Shown one piece after another: positions 11,176-20,325 of a stretch of DNA of 64,000 nt. Under the pieces are notes generated by a model. It saw only the letters and a list, made by a program, of their open reading frames with translations. It was not told the DNA's origin and made no database searches. Position numbers and translations under genes: made by a program. Position 1 is the first letter of the stretch. Each line of letters opens with the position of its first letter. Origin of the DNA: Martinezella tropici (GTDB taxonomy: Bacteria > Pseudomonadota > Alphaproteobacteria > Rhizobiales > Rhizobiaceae); assembly GCF_003287875.1 (NCBI RefSeq), contig NZ_QMKK01000025.1, positions 131,501-195,500 on the forward strand, read 5' to 3'.

Positions 11176-12147
11176 GTGGCAGAAGGAATCCGAATTTCAA
11201 GGGGTTTTCCACTGAACGAGTTGTTGATCATCGCCGACCCAGGGTTGATGGCGGAGCGCGGCCGCTGGCTCGACGCGCTCGGCCGGGAACGACGGCTCGC
11301 GGCTCACACGTTGAATGCCTATGAGCGCGATACGCGGCAGTTTTTGACGTTTCTCACCGGCCATCTCGGCGGTCCGGCGACGATCGCCGATATTCGCGAC
11401 CTGCGCCCCGCCGACTTCCGCGCCTTTCTTGCCGCGCGCCGAAAAGATGGAGCCGGCGCGCGTTCGCTCGGGCGCAATCTTGCCGGGGTTCGTTCGTTGT
11501 TGCGCTACCTCGAAAAGAAGGGTTTGGTCAACGCCGCCGGTGCTGCCGCCGTGCGTTCGCCGAAGCAGCCGAAATCACTTCCCAAGCCGCTCTCCGACAA
11601 GCAGGCGATCACCGTCGTCAGCGATGAGGCGCAGCTGCACGAGGAACCATGGATCGCCGCGCGCGATGCGGCGGTGCTGACCCTGCTTTATGGCTGCGGC
11701 CTGCGCATTTCCGAAGCACTGGGTCTGAAGCCGCAGGATTTTCCGCCGGGCGCAACCTCGCTGCGCATCACCGGCAAGGGCAACAAGACCCGGCTGGTGC
11801 CGTTGCTGCCGATCGTTGTCGAAGCGGTCGGCCACTACCGGGCGATTTGCCCGTATCATCTCGACGCGGACGGCCCGCTCTTTCGCGGTGCGCGCGGCGG
11901 CAAGCTGCAGCCGGGCATCATCCAGCACGGCATGCAGAAATTGCGCAGCGCCTTCGGCCTGCCGGATACGGCGACGCCGCATGCCCTGCGCCATTCCTTC
12001 GCCACCCATCTGCTCGCCGGCGGCGGCGACCTGCGCACGATCCAGGAACTGCTCGGCCATGCGAGCCTCTCGACGACGCAGGTCTATACAGGCGTCGATT
12101 CCTCACGCCTGCTCGAGGTCTACGACCGCGCTCATCCTCGCGCGTAA
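11176..12147 (+). CDS. xerC: tyrosine recombinase XerC
   Basis: XerC is the site-specific recombinase that, with XerD, resolves chromosome dimers at dif. The product has the N-terminal SAM-like core-binding domain (AAHTLNAYERDTRQFLTFL) and the catalytic domain with the arginine in LYGCGLRISEALGL, the lysine in TGKGNKTR, HALRHSFATHLL, LGHASLSTTQ and the nucleophile tyrosine in VYTGV. All catalytic residues are present. The start is uncertain: GTG 11176 has no clear ribosome-binding site, whereas CTG 11212 follows AAGGGG and ATG 11248 is also in frame. It is divergent from the acyltransferase gene across about 210 bp. It is a housekeeping Xer, not a mobile-element integrase: there is no repeat or cargo beside it. 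Confidence 0.93.
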   Translation: MAEGIRISRGFPLNELLIIADPGLMAERGRWLDALGRERRLAAHTLNAYERDTRQFLTFLTGHLGGPATIADIRDLRPADFRAFLAARRKDGAGARSLGRNLAGVRSLLRYLEKKGLVNAAGAAAVRSPKQPKSLPKPLSDKQAITVVSDEAQLHEEPWIAARDAAVLTLLYGCGLRISEALGLKPQDFPPGATSLRITGKGNKTRLVPLLPIVVEAVGHYRAICPYHLDADGPLFRGARGGKLQPGIIQHGMQKLRSAFGLPDTATPHALRHSFATHLLAGGGDLRTIQELLGHASLSTTQVYTGVDSSRLLEVYDRAHPRA

Positions 12148-12295
12148 GGCCTGTTCGCACGTGTAAGAAAAGATTAACTCCTTGCGTTAAGGAAATCTCC
12201 GTCTCGTGCGCATAAAGCAGAACCATGTCTCGGCATGCCTCCCGAAAGCCGCTTTCGAGCGTTAGGGATCACGCCTCTGCGAACGGAAGATTTTG

Positions 12296-13387
12296 ATGAT
12301 TTCTGCCCTCGGATCCAGGACGATGCGGTCGACGAAACCGGCACTCGGCGATATCCTACTTTGGCTTGCCACGGCTATTCCGTTGATGCTGGCGATCCTG
12401 CTGATCGCGACGATGCTGACGCTGCAGCAGGCGCATGCGGAAGGCGCAATCTCCGATAGCTGCGGCGGCAAGGATCTCATGGCCGAACTTCAAAAGACCG
12501 ATCCAGCCAAATATGCCTCCATCATCGCCGCCGGCGACAAGGTGGAGAATGGCAAGGGCATCTTCTGGAAGATCGAAAAGCCCGGCCTGAAGCCGTCATG
12601 GCTGCTCGGCACCATGCATGTCTCGGATTCCCGCGTGCTCACCATGCCGAAAGGTGCAGCCGACGCTGCTGCGGGAGCCGATACGATCATCGTCGAATCC
12701 GACGAGATCCTGGATGACAAGAAGGCGGCCCTTGCGCTTTTTTCCAATCCTTCCCTGACGATGCTGACCGACGGATCGACGATCAGCGAGCATCTGTCGC
12801 CTGAAGACAATACCCGGCTCGAAGCCGGTCTGAAGGAGCGCGGCCTGACGCTCGCCGCCGTCTCGCGCATGCAGCCCTGGCTGATCTCGAGCTCCTTCGA
12901 AATGACCGGCTGCGAGGTCCGCCGCAAGGCAGCTGGTGCAAAGTTTCTCGACCAGAAGCTCGCCGGCGATGCCGCCGCCGAGGGTAAGAAGGTCGTGGGC
13001 CTCGAAACGCTGGCCGAGCAGGCCAAGGCCATGAGCGATCTGCCGATCGCGCTGCATCTGAAGTCGCTGATGCAGACGCTCGAAATGGGCAACAAGATCA
13101 ACGACGTCAACGAAACCATGACCGGCCTTTATCTCGCCGGCAATATCGGCGCGATGATCCCGATGCTGAAGGTGATCGAACCGGACCAGAAGATCACGGA
13201 CGACGATACCGCCGCCTTCGAGCAGCGCATCATCCTCGATCGCAACAAGGTGATGGCCGAACGCGCCGCGCCGGTTCTCGACAAGGGTAATGCCTTCATG
13301 GCCGTCGGCGCACTGCACCTCGTCGGCGACCAAGGGCTCGTTGCGCTGCTGCGCAAGCAGGGCTTTACAGTGACGGCTGCGAACTGA
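12296..13387 (+). CDS. TraB/GumN family protein, membrane-anchored or secreted
   Basis: A 363-residue member of the TraB/PrgY/GumN family, related to Tiki-type metalloprotease folds. After an N-terminal hydrophobic segment at about 18-45 (LLWLATAIPLMLAILLIATM) the mature domain starts with the family block FWKIEKPGLKPSWLLGTMHVSD, and the C-terminal block AFMAVGALHLVGDQGLVALLRKQGF is also typical. The GTMH and GALHL histidines are the family hallmarks. The start ATG 12296 follows GGAAGA. Rhizobial copies are common and uncharacterised. Its last 23 bp overlap the end of the convergent DUF2867 gene. Confidence 0.88.
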   Translation: MISALGSRTMRSTKPALGDILLWLATAIPLMLAILLIATMLTLQQAHAEGAISDSCGGKDLMAELQKTDPAKYASIIAAGDKVENGKGIFWKIEKPGLKPSWLLGTMHVSDSRVLTMPKGAADAAAGADTIIVESDEILDDKKAALALFSNPSLTMLTDGSTISEHLSPEDNTRLEAGLKERGLTLAAVSRMQPWLISSSFEMTGCEVRRKAAGAKFLDQKLAGDAAAEGKKVVGLETLAEQAKAMSDLPIALHLKSLMQTLEMGNKINDVNETMTGLYLAGNIGAMIPMLKVIEPDQKITDDDTAAFEQRIILDRNKVMAERAAPVLDKGNAFMAVGALHLVGDQGLVALLRKQGFTVTAAN

Positions 13388-13877
13388 CCGCTTGCATCCG
13401 CTTACCCAAATTGGCAAGCGTCGTCGCGACGATCAGCCGGTGGAATGGCGTGATGATGGCGAGATAGATCCGGCCAAGCAATATGTTCCGCCGGACGAGC
13501 GTCGTGGCATCGATCAGCCGGCATCCCTGATCGTCATCACGCACGTCGATGACGACGCGAAAATCGAGATGCCGATCGTCGAACCCGAGCACGACCTGAT
13601 TGTCGGATTTGCTGACGACGGGAAAGAAGCCGATCTTTTCCAACTCCTCTGCTCGAAGATCGCTGGTGGATCTCAAGCCGAACAACCCCGTTACCACATC
13701 GCGCACTCGTATCAGCAACCGCACCCAATATGGAAAGCGGCTGAGCATCGTTCGGGCGGCAGCAATGGCCGTCAGGTCCGAGTTCGGGATCTTCAGTTCG
13801 TAGCAGTCAGCCCAATCGGCATCCGGCAATGCGGGATGCGGCATAAGGGGCTTCACCATCAGAGGCCTTGCGGACAT
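13365..13877 (-). CDS. DUF2867 domain protein
   Basis: With ATG 13877 (MSARPLMVKPLMPHPALPDADWADCYEL) the product has 170 residues. It matches the look of DUF2867, a family found alone or fused to NAD-dependent epimerases: the blocks YELKIPNSDLTAIAAARTML, LRAEELEKIGFFPVVSKSDNQVVLGFDDRHLDF and the C-terminal hydrophobic IYLAIITPFHRLIVATTL are visible. Function is unknown. It converges on the TraB/GumN gene and shares 23 bp with its 3' end. Confidence 0.8.
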   Translation of the reverse strand: MSARPLMVKPLMPHPALPDADWADCYELKIPNSDLTAIAAARTMLSRFPYWVRLLIRVRDVVTGLFGLRSTSDLRAEELEKIGFFPVVSKSDNQVVLGFDDRHLDFRVVIDVRDDDQGCRLIDATTLVRRNILLGRIYLAIITPFHRLIVATTLANLGKRMQAVSSQPSL

Positions 13878-13978
13878 GGTTTCATCCGTCTTTATTCGAC
13901 GTCTGAAGGCTACCACACATTGCGATGCGACCCGATCGGCAAATGCCGACTGCGGCAATTTGGCGGGCAGATAATGGA

Positions 13979-16840
13979 CTAACGCACCGCCGATCCACCG
14001 GCCGGCAATATCTTCATCCGCCAGGAGGTTGCCGGCTTCAGATAGGTGGTCGCGATGGCGCGAACGTCCTGTGCTGTTACAGCCTGGTAACCGCCGATGC
14101 CGCTGCGAATCCGTTCGAGGCGACGCGGATCCGTCTGGGCGTTCTGCAGGCTTTGAAGCCAGTAGCTGTTGGTCTGTTGCGACCGTTTGACCTCCTCGAT
14201 GATCGGAGCCTTCGCGCGCGTCAGCTCATCCGGCGAGACATCTCCGCTGCGCAGATCGCCGGCGATCTTGTCCACTAGATCGAAGAAGTGATCCAGCTTG
14301 GCCGGCGTCGTCTCGACATAGGCGTAGGCGAAGCCATAGCCCGGAATCGACCTCGACAGATCGACCTCGCTTTGCGGACTATAGGTTGCTCCCTCGGCGA
14401 GGCGGAACTGGTCGATCAGGCGATTCTGCAGGATCGCCCCGGTCACATTGGCGGCCGCGGCTCTCGGCAGATCCGAGAGAAAATCGCCGATCGGCATGGC
14501 GACGGCTGCGCCGGCATTGTCGCTTCGACCGTCGTGAAGCCGGATGACCGGCTCCGTGGTCGGTGCGGGAAAATGCACATCGGCGCCATCCACCTGGCCT
14601 TGTGCGTCGCTGCGCGGCGGCAGCGCGCCGAAGGTCTCGGCCGTCATGCGAATGGCATCGTCGACCTCGACGTCGCCGGCGATGATGACCTCGATCGGTC
14701 CCTTGGAAAGGAGCGGCTGCAGAAGCGTCTCGAAATCTTCCGGCTTGGCATCGAGCAGTTGCGACCGGTTCGGGAATACCCAGCGCGGATCGCCGGAATG
14801 CAGGAGACCGGGCAATTCGCGGCCGACCACGCTGCCCGGCGTCGCCTGAAGCTGATCGAGACTGTTCAGATAGGCCTGCTGCACCCGCTTGAAGACGTCC
14901 GGACGATAGGCCGGATCCGAAGCATAGGCCGTCAGAAGCTGCAATTGCGCCGCCAGATCGCGCGGCCGCGTGGCACCCTCGAATTTGAAGGTGGCATCCT
15001 GGATAGCAAAGTCATTGCCGACGACCTTTTCGGCAAAAGCCTTCTGCATATCGTCATAGCTGATGGCCTTCAGGCCGGACAGCGGCAGCGCCGGCGCCGC
15101 CCAGATCGGCAACGGACGGTCCCGCGGCAGATCCAGCCGGCCGTGGCCGATATTGGCCCGCACCAGAACTTCGTCGAGACGGTACTTGGTCGGCTTTACG
15201 GTCAGGCGGACGCCATTGGCAAAGCGAACCATGATAATGCCGAGATCGTCGACCGACCGCCGTTCGACGACGGTCCCAGACTGCCCAAAATTAGTATAGG
15301 GCCATGCGACCGCGGCCGCCTGTTCCGGCGCGGTGACCGCAACGGCGCGCGACTCGGCATAGGCCTTCTCGACGGCGGTATTGCCACCCTCGGGCATTTG
15401 CGGGATTTGCAGCACGAGCTGCGGACCGTTGCCGGAGAAAACGCGCTGAAGAGTTTGATTGACTTCGCTGGCGCTCAGCCCCTTCATCGCGGCATCGAAC
15501 AGCGTGAGATCGTCGGCAGGTGAGGTGAAAACCAGGTTCTCGCCGACGCTCCAGGCAAGCGATCCGGCGATATCCGGGCTGGTGCGCGTCGCAGCTCCGC
15601 TCGCTGCAGCCTGCAGCGTGGAGCGATATTCGGCAATTTCCCGATCGATCTCGCTTTGGTCGGCACCGAACTGCGCAAGACGGCGCTGCTCCTGATCGAT
15701 AGCTGCCAGGGCAAGCTGCCACTTGGTGGGATCGCTATCGGCGGCAATCATCGCGACATGGGCCGATTTGAAGAAGTCCTGCGCACCGGCCTGCGCGCTA
15801 ACGAAGGGCGGATTGGGCTGCTGCGCCAGAAGGGATAGACGCTGGTTGAGAACGGCAAGGCCGATATCCTCCACCAGCTGCGCGCGGCGCTTGGCGACCA
15901 TATCCGGCGAGGCATCATAGGGCCGCGTCCAGGCAAGTTGCACGCGGGTCGCACCGCCAGGCACGACGACTGTGCCGACCCGCTTTCCATAGCTTTGGAG
16001 AGTACCGAGGTCAGGGTCGGCGGGCGCCGCGCTGGCGGCGGCCCAATTGCCGAACCGGTTGCGGATATCGGCTTCGATGGCGGCGGCATCGATATCGCCG
16101 ACGACGATCAGCGTGGCGCGATCCGGGCGATAATAGCTGCGGTAAAAGTCTCGGACGAGATCGACCGGAGCATTGCGGATGATATCGGTCTTGCCGACGG
16201 GCGGGCGCTGCGGCACACGCTGCCCTGGCAGCAGCTGAGCAAGCAAACCGGTGCCGCCACGATATTGCGGCGTGTCGCGCAGTTTCTCTTCCGAGAGAAT
16301 CACTCCCCGCTCGCGGTCGAAGGCGCCGGCATCGAGCGTCAACTTGCTGGCCGTCTCCCGCATCAGCATCAATCCGGTCGAGACCGTCTCCGGATTGGCT
16401 TCGGGAAGATCCAGCGCATAAACGGTTTCGCCGTAGCTTGTGGAAGCGTTCGTATCCGCGCCGAAAGCCAAACCCAGGCGCTGGAGGGTGCGCACCATCT
16501 CGCCTTCAGGAACATGGGTCGAGCCCTTGAAGGCCATATGCTCGAGGAAATGCGCCAGACCCTGCTGATCGTCGCGCTCCTGCAGCGAACCGGCGCCGAT
16601 ACGGAAGCGGATCGCCACCTGGCCGGCCGGTGTCGCATTGTGCATGACGGCAAAGCGCATGCCGTTCGGCAAAGTCCCGAAGCGGATTCCTTGCTCCACC
16701 GGCAGATCGCTGACCGCCTGAGGCCAGCCCGCGGCCAGCGATTCGGCATGCACAGGTGCCGCAACGGTAACGAGGAATGCAAGCGCCGTCGCAACGAAAA
16801 GTTTCAGGGATGGGTAAGCGGCTGGGTTTTGACGTGACAT
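13979..16840 (-). CDS. M16 family zinc metallopeptidase (insulinase/pitrilysin type), exported
   Basis: A 953-residue periplasmic protease with an N-terminal signal peptide (hydrophobic 13-29, AAPVHAES cleavage region). The inverted zinc motif HFLEH is at 97-101, inside GLAHFLEHMAFKGSTHVPEG, and the third ligand region ERGVILSEE follows about 75 residues later. Length fits a fused N- plus C-terminal M16 pair in one chain (compare PqqL), where the first half is catalytic and the second holds an inactive repeat. It lies downstream of lpdA on the same strand, but two hairpins separate them, so it is probably a separate transcription unit. Confidence 0.93.
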   Translation of the reverse strand: MSRQNPAAYPSLKLFVATALAFLVTVAAPVHAESLAAGWPQAVSDLPVEQGIRFGTLPNGMRFAVMHNATPAGQVAIRFRIGAGSLQERDDQQGLAHFLEHMAFKGSTHVPEGEMVRTLQRLGLAFGADTNASTSYGETVYALDLPEANPETVSTGLMLMRETASKLTLDAGAFDRERGVILSEEKLRDTPQYRGGTGLLAQLLPGQRVPQRPPVGKTDIIRNAPVDLVRDFYRSYYRPDRATLIVVGDIDAAAIEADIRNRFGNWAAASAAPADPDLGTLQSYGKRVGTVVVPGGATRVQLAWTRPYDASPDMVAKRRAQLVEDIGLAVLNQRLSLLAQQPNPPFVSAQAGAQDFFKSAHVAMIAADSDPTKWQLALAAIDQEQRRLAQFGADQSEIDREIAEYRSTLQAAASGAATRTSPDIAGSLAWSVGENLVFTSPADDLTLFDAAMKGLSASEVNQTLQRVFSGNGPQLVLQIPQMPEGGNTAVEKAYAESRAVAVTAPEQAAAVAWPYTNFGQSGTVVERRSVDDLGIIMVRFANGVRLTVKPTKYRLDEVLVRANIGHGRLDLPRDRPLPIWAAPALPLSGLKAISYDDMQKAFAEKVVGNDFAIQDATFKFEGATRPRDLAAQLQLLTAYASDPAYRPDVFKRVQQAYLNSLDQLQATPGSVVGRELPGLLHSGDPRWVFPNRSQLLDAKPEDFETLLQPLLSKGPIEVIIAGDVEVDDAIRMTAETFGALPPRSDAQGQVDGADVHFPAPTTEPVIRLHDGRSDNAGAAVAMPIGDFLSDLPRAAAANVTGAILQNRLIDQFRLAEGATYSPQSEVDLSRSIPGYGFAYAYVETTPAKLDHFFDLVDKIAGDLRSGDVSPDELTRAKAPIIEEVKRSQQTNSYWLQSLQNAQTDPRRLERIRSGIGGYQAVTAQDVRAIATTYLKPATSWRMKILPAGGSAVR

Positions 16841-16866
16841 GCTTGCTTTGTCGGTGAGAACGATTG

Positions 16867-16905
16867 GATGATGCGATGCACGGGAGCTCTGTACATCGCA
16901 TCATC
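16867..16905. repeat. 12-bp perfect inverted repeat upstream of the M16 peptidase gene
   Basis: GATGATGCGATG (16867-16878) is exactly complementary to CATCGCATCATC (16894-16905). The 15-base loop contains GAGCTC and partly pairs, so the whole unit is nearly a 39-bp palindrome. It ends about 26 bp upstream of the M16 gene start, a position suited to an operator or a 5'-leader hairpin. Confidence 0.55.
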
Positions 16906-16919
16906 AGGCAAGCATTGCA

Positions 16920-16944
16920 ATCCCGGCGCTTGTCGCGCCGGGAT
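16920..16944 (-). terminator. hairpin after lpdA, possible terminator
   Basis: ATCCCGGCGC (16920-16929) and GCGCCGGGAT (16935-16944) form a perfect 10-bp GC-rich stem with a 5-base loop, 10 bp after the lpdA stop. The following minus-strand sequence (TTGCAATGCTT) is only weakly T-rich, so the terminator call is moderate. Confidence 0.6.
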
Positions 16945-16953
16945 CGTCCGATC

Positions 16954-18360
16954 TTACATATGGATCGGTTTGAAGAAGGTCGCGAGCGCGGCTTCCTTGA
17001 CGGCTTCCGACATGGTGGGATGCGCGTGGCAGGTGCGCCCGAGGTCCTCCGACGAACCGCCGAATTCCATCAGCACGGCGATCTCGTGGATCATTTCGCC
17101 GGCGCCGAAGCCGACGATATGACCGCCGAGAACGCGATCCGTTTCCTTGTCGGCGAGGATCTTGACGAAACCGTCCGTCGCCAGCATGGCACGGGCGCGG
17201 CCGTTTGCCGAGAACGGGAACTTGCCGACCTTGTAGGCGATGCCCGCGGCCTTCAGCTCTTCCTCGGTCTTGCCGACGGAGGCGACTTCCGGCTGCGTGT
17301 AGACGACGCTCGGAATGACGTCATAGTTCACATGGCCGGCCTGGCCGGCGAGGATCTCGGCAAGCGCAACGCCCTCGTCTTCCGCCTTATGTGCCAGCAT
17401 CGGCCCCTTCACGACGTCGCCGATGGCATAGATGCCGGCGACGTTGGTCTTGAAGTGGCCATCGATCTCGACGCGGCCGCGATTGTCGAGCGCCACACCG
17501 GCTTCCTCGAGGCCGAGGCCTGCCGTGTACGGCTTGCGGCCGGTGGCGACGAGAACGACATCGGCATCGAGCACGACCTTGTCGCCGCCCTTGACCGGTT
17601 CAAAGGTGACCTTCGCGCCGTTGCCGGTTTTTTCGACTCCGACGACCTTGGCGCCGAGATGGAATTCGATACCCTGCTTGGCGAGCATGCGCTGGAACTG
17701 CTTGGAGACTTCGCCGTCCATGCCGCCGAGGATGGTGTCGAGATATTCGACGACGGTGACCTTGGCGCCGAGACGGGACCAGACCGAACCGAGCTCAAGG
17801 CCGATGACGCCGCCGCCGACCACGATCATCTTGCCCGGAACCTTGTCGAGCGCGATGCCGCCGGTCGACGAGATGATGACCTTCTCGTCGATCTCGAGCG
17901 GCACGCCCGGGATGCCGGCGACGTCGGAGCCGGTGGCGATGACGATATTCTTGCCTTCGATCTCGGTGACCTTGCCGTCGTCAGCCGTGACGGAAACCTT
18001 GCCGGCCGAAACGATCTTGCCGGTGCCCTGGAAGGCATCGATCTTGTTCTTCTTGAACAGGAAGGCGACGCCGTCGACGTTCGACTTCACGGTCGCATCC
18101 TTGTGCGCCAGCATCTTTTCAAGATTGAGCTTCGGTGCGGCGACTTCGACGCCGAGGGCATCCATGCCATGGCCGGCATGATGGAACACTTCGGAAGCGT
18201 GCAGCAGCGCCTTGGACGGAATGCAACCGACATTGAGGCAGGTGCCGCCATAGGTCGCGCGCTTTTCGACGACCGCGACCTTCAGGCCGAGCTGCGCTGC
18301 CTTGACTGCGCAGACATAGCCGCCGGGGCCGGTTCCGATAATGATCACATCGTAGGACAT
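16954..18360 (-). CDS. lpdA: dihydrolipoyl dehydrogenase (E3) of the 2-oxoglutarate dehydrogenase cluster
   Basis: E3 reoxidises the dihydrolipoyl groups of E2 using FAD and NAD+. The 468-residue protein has the FAD-binding GTGPGG at about 9-14, the redox disulfide in GGTCLNVGCIPSK (Cys41 and Cys46), the NAD-binding GGGVIGLE, and the C-terminal His-Glu pair in CHAHPTMSEAV. Size and motifs are standard. It lies 28 bp after a LysE exporter gene and downstream of sucB, so this copy most likely serves 2-oxoglutarate dehydrogenase. Rhizobia often have other lpd copies with pyruvate dehydrogenase. Confidence 0.98.
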   Translation of the reverse strand: MSYDVIIIGTGPGGYVCAVKAAQLGLKVAVVEKRATYGGTCLNVGCIPSKALLHASEVFHHAGHGMDALGVEVAAPKLNLEKMLAHKDATVKSNVDGVAFLFKKNKIDAFQGTGKIVSAGKVSVTADDGKVTEIEGKNIVIATGSDVAGIPGVPLEIDEKVIISSTGGIALDKVPGKMIVVGGGVIGLELGSVWSRLGAKVTVVEYLDTILGGMDGEVSKQFQRMLAKQGIEFHLGAKVVGVEKTGNGAKVTFEPVKGGDKVVLDADVVLVATGRKPYTAGLGLEEAGVALDNRGRVEIDGHFKTNVAGIYAIGDVVKGPMLAHKAEDEGVALAEILAGQAGHVNYDVIPSVVYTQPEVASVGKTEEELKAAGIAYKVGKFPFSANGRARAMLATDGFVKILADKETDRVLGGHIVGFGAGEMIHEIAVLMEFGGSSEDLGRTCHAHPTMSEAVKEAALATFFKPIHM

Positions 18361-18388
18361 TTTTTAATTTCCTTGTTTTGTATCTGTT

Positions 18389-19036
18389 TTAGTCGGTCGC
18401 CCGTGCCAAGGCGAGGCGGATGCCGAAGCCGACGAGCGCCGCTCCGGTGATGCGGTTGAACCATTTGCCCGATGCGATGAAGCGATCGCGGACCGGCTTG
18501 ACGGTGAAGAAGGTGGAAACGCCGGCAAACCAGGCGACCAGCGCCGTTGCCATGCCGATGCCGTAGCTGAATTGGATGAGCGCCGGCGTATCGTGATGGA
18601 CGAGCGTCGAAAACAGCGACAGGAAGAACAGCACCGGCTTCGGGTTCAGCGCATTGGTGATGAAGCCCGTCGCCAGGCAGCGCCAGACCGAAACGGGCTT
18701 GCGGTCTTCCTCGGTGATCTCGACATCCTTCACCTGAAAGCCGGATTGGCGGAAGGACTTGAAGCCGAGATAGACGAGATAGAGAACGCCGGCCCATTTG
18801 ATCAGGCTGAACAGGACAAGCGACTGCGACACGATCAAGCCAAGGCCAAGAATGGTGTAGCTGATGTGGAAGAGCAGGGAGAAGCCCATGCCGAGCCCCG
18901 TCATCATGGCGGCGCGGCGGCCATGCACGATGCTCTGGCGCAGGATCACGGCGAAATCGGCGCCCGGAACGACGATGAAGATCGAGAACACCGCCATCAG
19001 GCCGAGAAATTCGAGAATATACTGCATGTCATCCAT
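18389..19036 (-). CDS. LysE/RhtB family amino-acid exporter (first of three)
   Basis: A 215-residue six-helix membrane exporter. The diagnostic start of the family, FSIFIVVPGADFAVILRQSIVHGRRAAMMTGLGMG, is present, as is the ATGFITNALNPKPVLFFLSLF block. Members export amino acids or homoserine lactones; the substrate is not predictable here. It is 9 bp after the SDR gene and 28 bp before lpdA, on the same strand, so it appears to be transcribed with the 2-oxoglutarate dehydrogenase genes. The start could be ATG 19036 or ATG 19027. Confidence 0.9.
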   Translation of the reverse strand: MDDMQYILEFLGLMAVFSIFIVVPGADFAVILRQSIVHGRRAAMMTGLGMGFSLLFHISYTILGLGLIVSQSLVLFSLIKWAGVLYLVYLGFKSFRQSGFQVKDVEITEEDRKPVSVWRCLATGFITNALNPKPVLFFLSLFSTLVHHDTPALIQFSYGIGMATALVAWFAGVSTFFTVKPVRDRFIASGKWFNRITGAALVGFGIRLALARATD

Positions 19037-19045
19037 CCGTTCTGA

Positions 19046-19801
19046 TCAGCGGCCACCGCTCACATCGAGCACGGCACCCGTTATATAGGATGCGTGCGGG
19101 CTCAAGAGATAGAGGATGGCGTCGGCAACCTCATCGGCCGTTCCCGCCCGTTTCATCGGCAGTTGCGGCGCGATATCGCGCGCCCGATCCGGCAGGCCGG
19201 CAGCTGCATGGATATCGGTATCGATGATGCCCGGCCGCACTGCATTGACGCGGATGCCTTCCGCCGCCACCTCGCGCGCGAGCCCCACCGTGAACGTATC
19301 GATCGCGCCCTTGGAGGCGGCATAGTCGACATATTGCCCGCCGCCGCCAAGCGTTGCCGCCATGGAGGAGAGATTGACGATCACGCCACCCTTGCCGCCA
19401 TGCCGGGTCGACATGCGGCGCACGGCTTCGGCGGCCGCCAGCATCGAGCCGGTGATGTTGATGCGGAACATGCGGTCGAGCCGCTCCGGCGTCATCTCGT
19501 CCAGGCGCTGGATGGTGTCGACGATGCCGGCATTGTTGACGAGTCCGTCGATGCGGCCGAAATGCGCGTCGACTTTGGCAAACATGGCTTTGATATCCTC
19601 GGGCTTGCCGACATCGGCGGCGATTGCAATCGCCTCACCGCCGGCCTCGCGGATCGTTGCCACCACAGCCTCGACCGCATCCTTGTTGGACGCATAATTG
19701 ACCGCCACGGCCCAGCCATGCTGAGCGGCTGCCAGACAAACCGCAGCGCCGATGCCGCGGCTGCCGCCGGTCACGAGAAGCACAGGTGTATCGTCGGTCA
19801 T
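19046..19801 (-). CDS. SDR family NAD(P)-dependent oxidoreductase
   Basis: A 251-residue classical short-chain dehydrogenase: TGGSRGIG cofactor motif at 11-18, NNAG in LVNNAGIVD, catalytic Ser in VNLSSMAA, and YAASK. The VNYASNKDA segment after beta-2 suggests NADP preference, by analogy with FabG-like enzymes. The start at 19801 overlaps the previous stop as ATGA and has AAAGGA eight bases upstream. Substrate unknown; FabG-like proteins are easily over-annotated. It is within the sucB-lpdA run. Confidence 0.92.
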   Translation of the reverse strand: MTDDTPVLLVTGGSRGIGAAVCLAAAQHGWAVAVNYASNKDAVEAVVATIREAGGEAIAIAADVGKPEDIKAMFAKVDAHFGRIDGLVNNAGIVDTIQRLDEMTPERLDRMFRINITGSMLAAAEAVRRMSTRHGGKGGVIVNLSSMAATLGGGGQYVDYAASKGAIDTFTVGLAREVAAEGIRVNAVRPGIIDTDIHAAAGLPDRARDIAPQLPMKRAGTADEVADAILYLLSPHASYITGAVLDVSGGR

Positions 19802-20325
19802 TGATTGCATCCTTTCAGACTAAGGACATCCCAGGGCGCGACAGTCGCCTTGCCCTTGCCCCAGAGGGACGACTTCTGGATCGAAGGACCAAGTGCCGGC
19901 AGGAACAGCCGGTCTGCAGCGCTCTCGCCTTCCGCCGGCAATGCCCGGATATGGCCCTTCAGATCGGAGGCGTAAACCATGCCCTGCCAGACGGTACAGG
20001 CCCGGAGATCCGCGCCGGTGACATCGCCCTCGGGGCATTCGAACATGATCCGGCCATCGGCGCGCAGCCGATCGTCACTGCGCATCACGATGCCTTCGGC
20101 CACGATGGTGGTATTGCGCACGGCGAGCTTGAACCTGTTGCTGACCGATGATTCCGAGCCCATCGGCTCGAACCGCAACTCATAGGCATTGTCCATATCG
20201 ACGTAGACGGCCTTTTCCTGCACGCATTCTTCCGCATGGACAGAGACGGGAGCAACCACACAGGCGAATGTTATCAAGGGCATCGAGGCCAGCCGTGCCA
20301 TCATGTTCTCAGCCGGCATGGTCAT
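19798..20325 (-). CDS. predicted secreted protein of unknown function
   Basis: A 175-residue protein with an N-terminal signal peptide (about 1-31, ending VAPVSVHAEE). The mature part has four cysteines (in EECVQEK, MFECPEG, RACTVWQ and the C-terminal KGCNQ), which may form disulfides in the periplasm. I do not recognise the family. The start overlaps the stop of the DUF4241 gene as ATGA, and its own stop overlaps the SDR start in the same way, so the three are translationally coupled. The tight pairing with the DUF4241 gene suggests the two proteins act together. Confidence 0.75.
   Translation of the reverse strand: MTMPAENMMARLASMPLITFACVVAPVSVHAEECVQEKAVYVDMDNAYELRFEPMGSESSVSNRFKLAVRNTTIVAEGIVMRSDDRLRADGRIMFECPEGDVTGADLRACTVWQGMVYASDLKGHIRALPAEGESAADRLFLPALGPSIQKSSLWGKGKATVAPWDVLSLKGCNQ

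Noticed and set aside
11176-12147. xerC as a mobile-element integrase
   Set aside because: No attachment repeats, tRNA or cargo nearby; the protein has standard XerC features.
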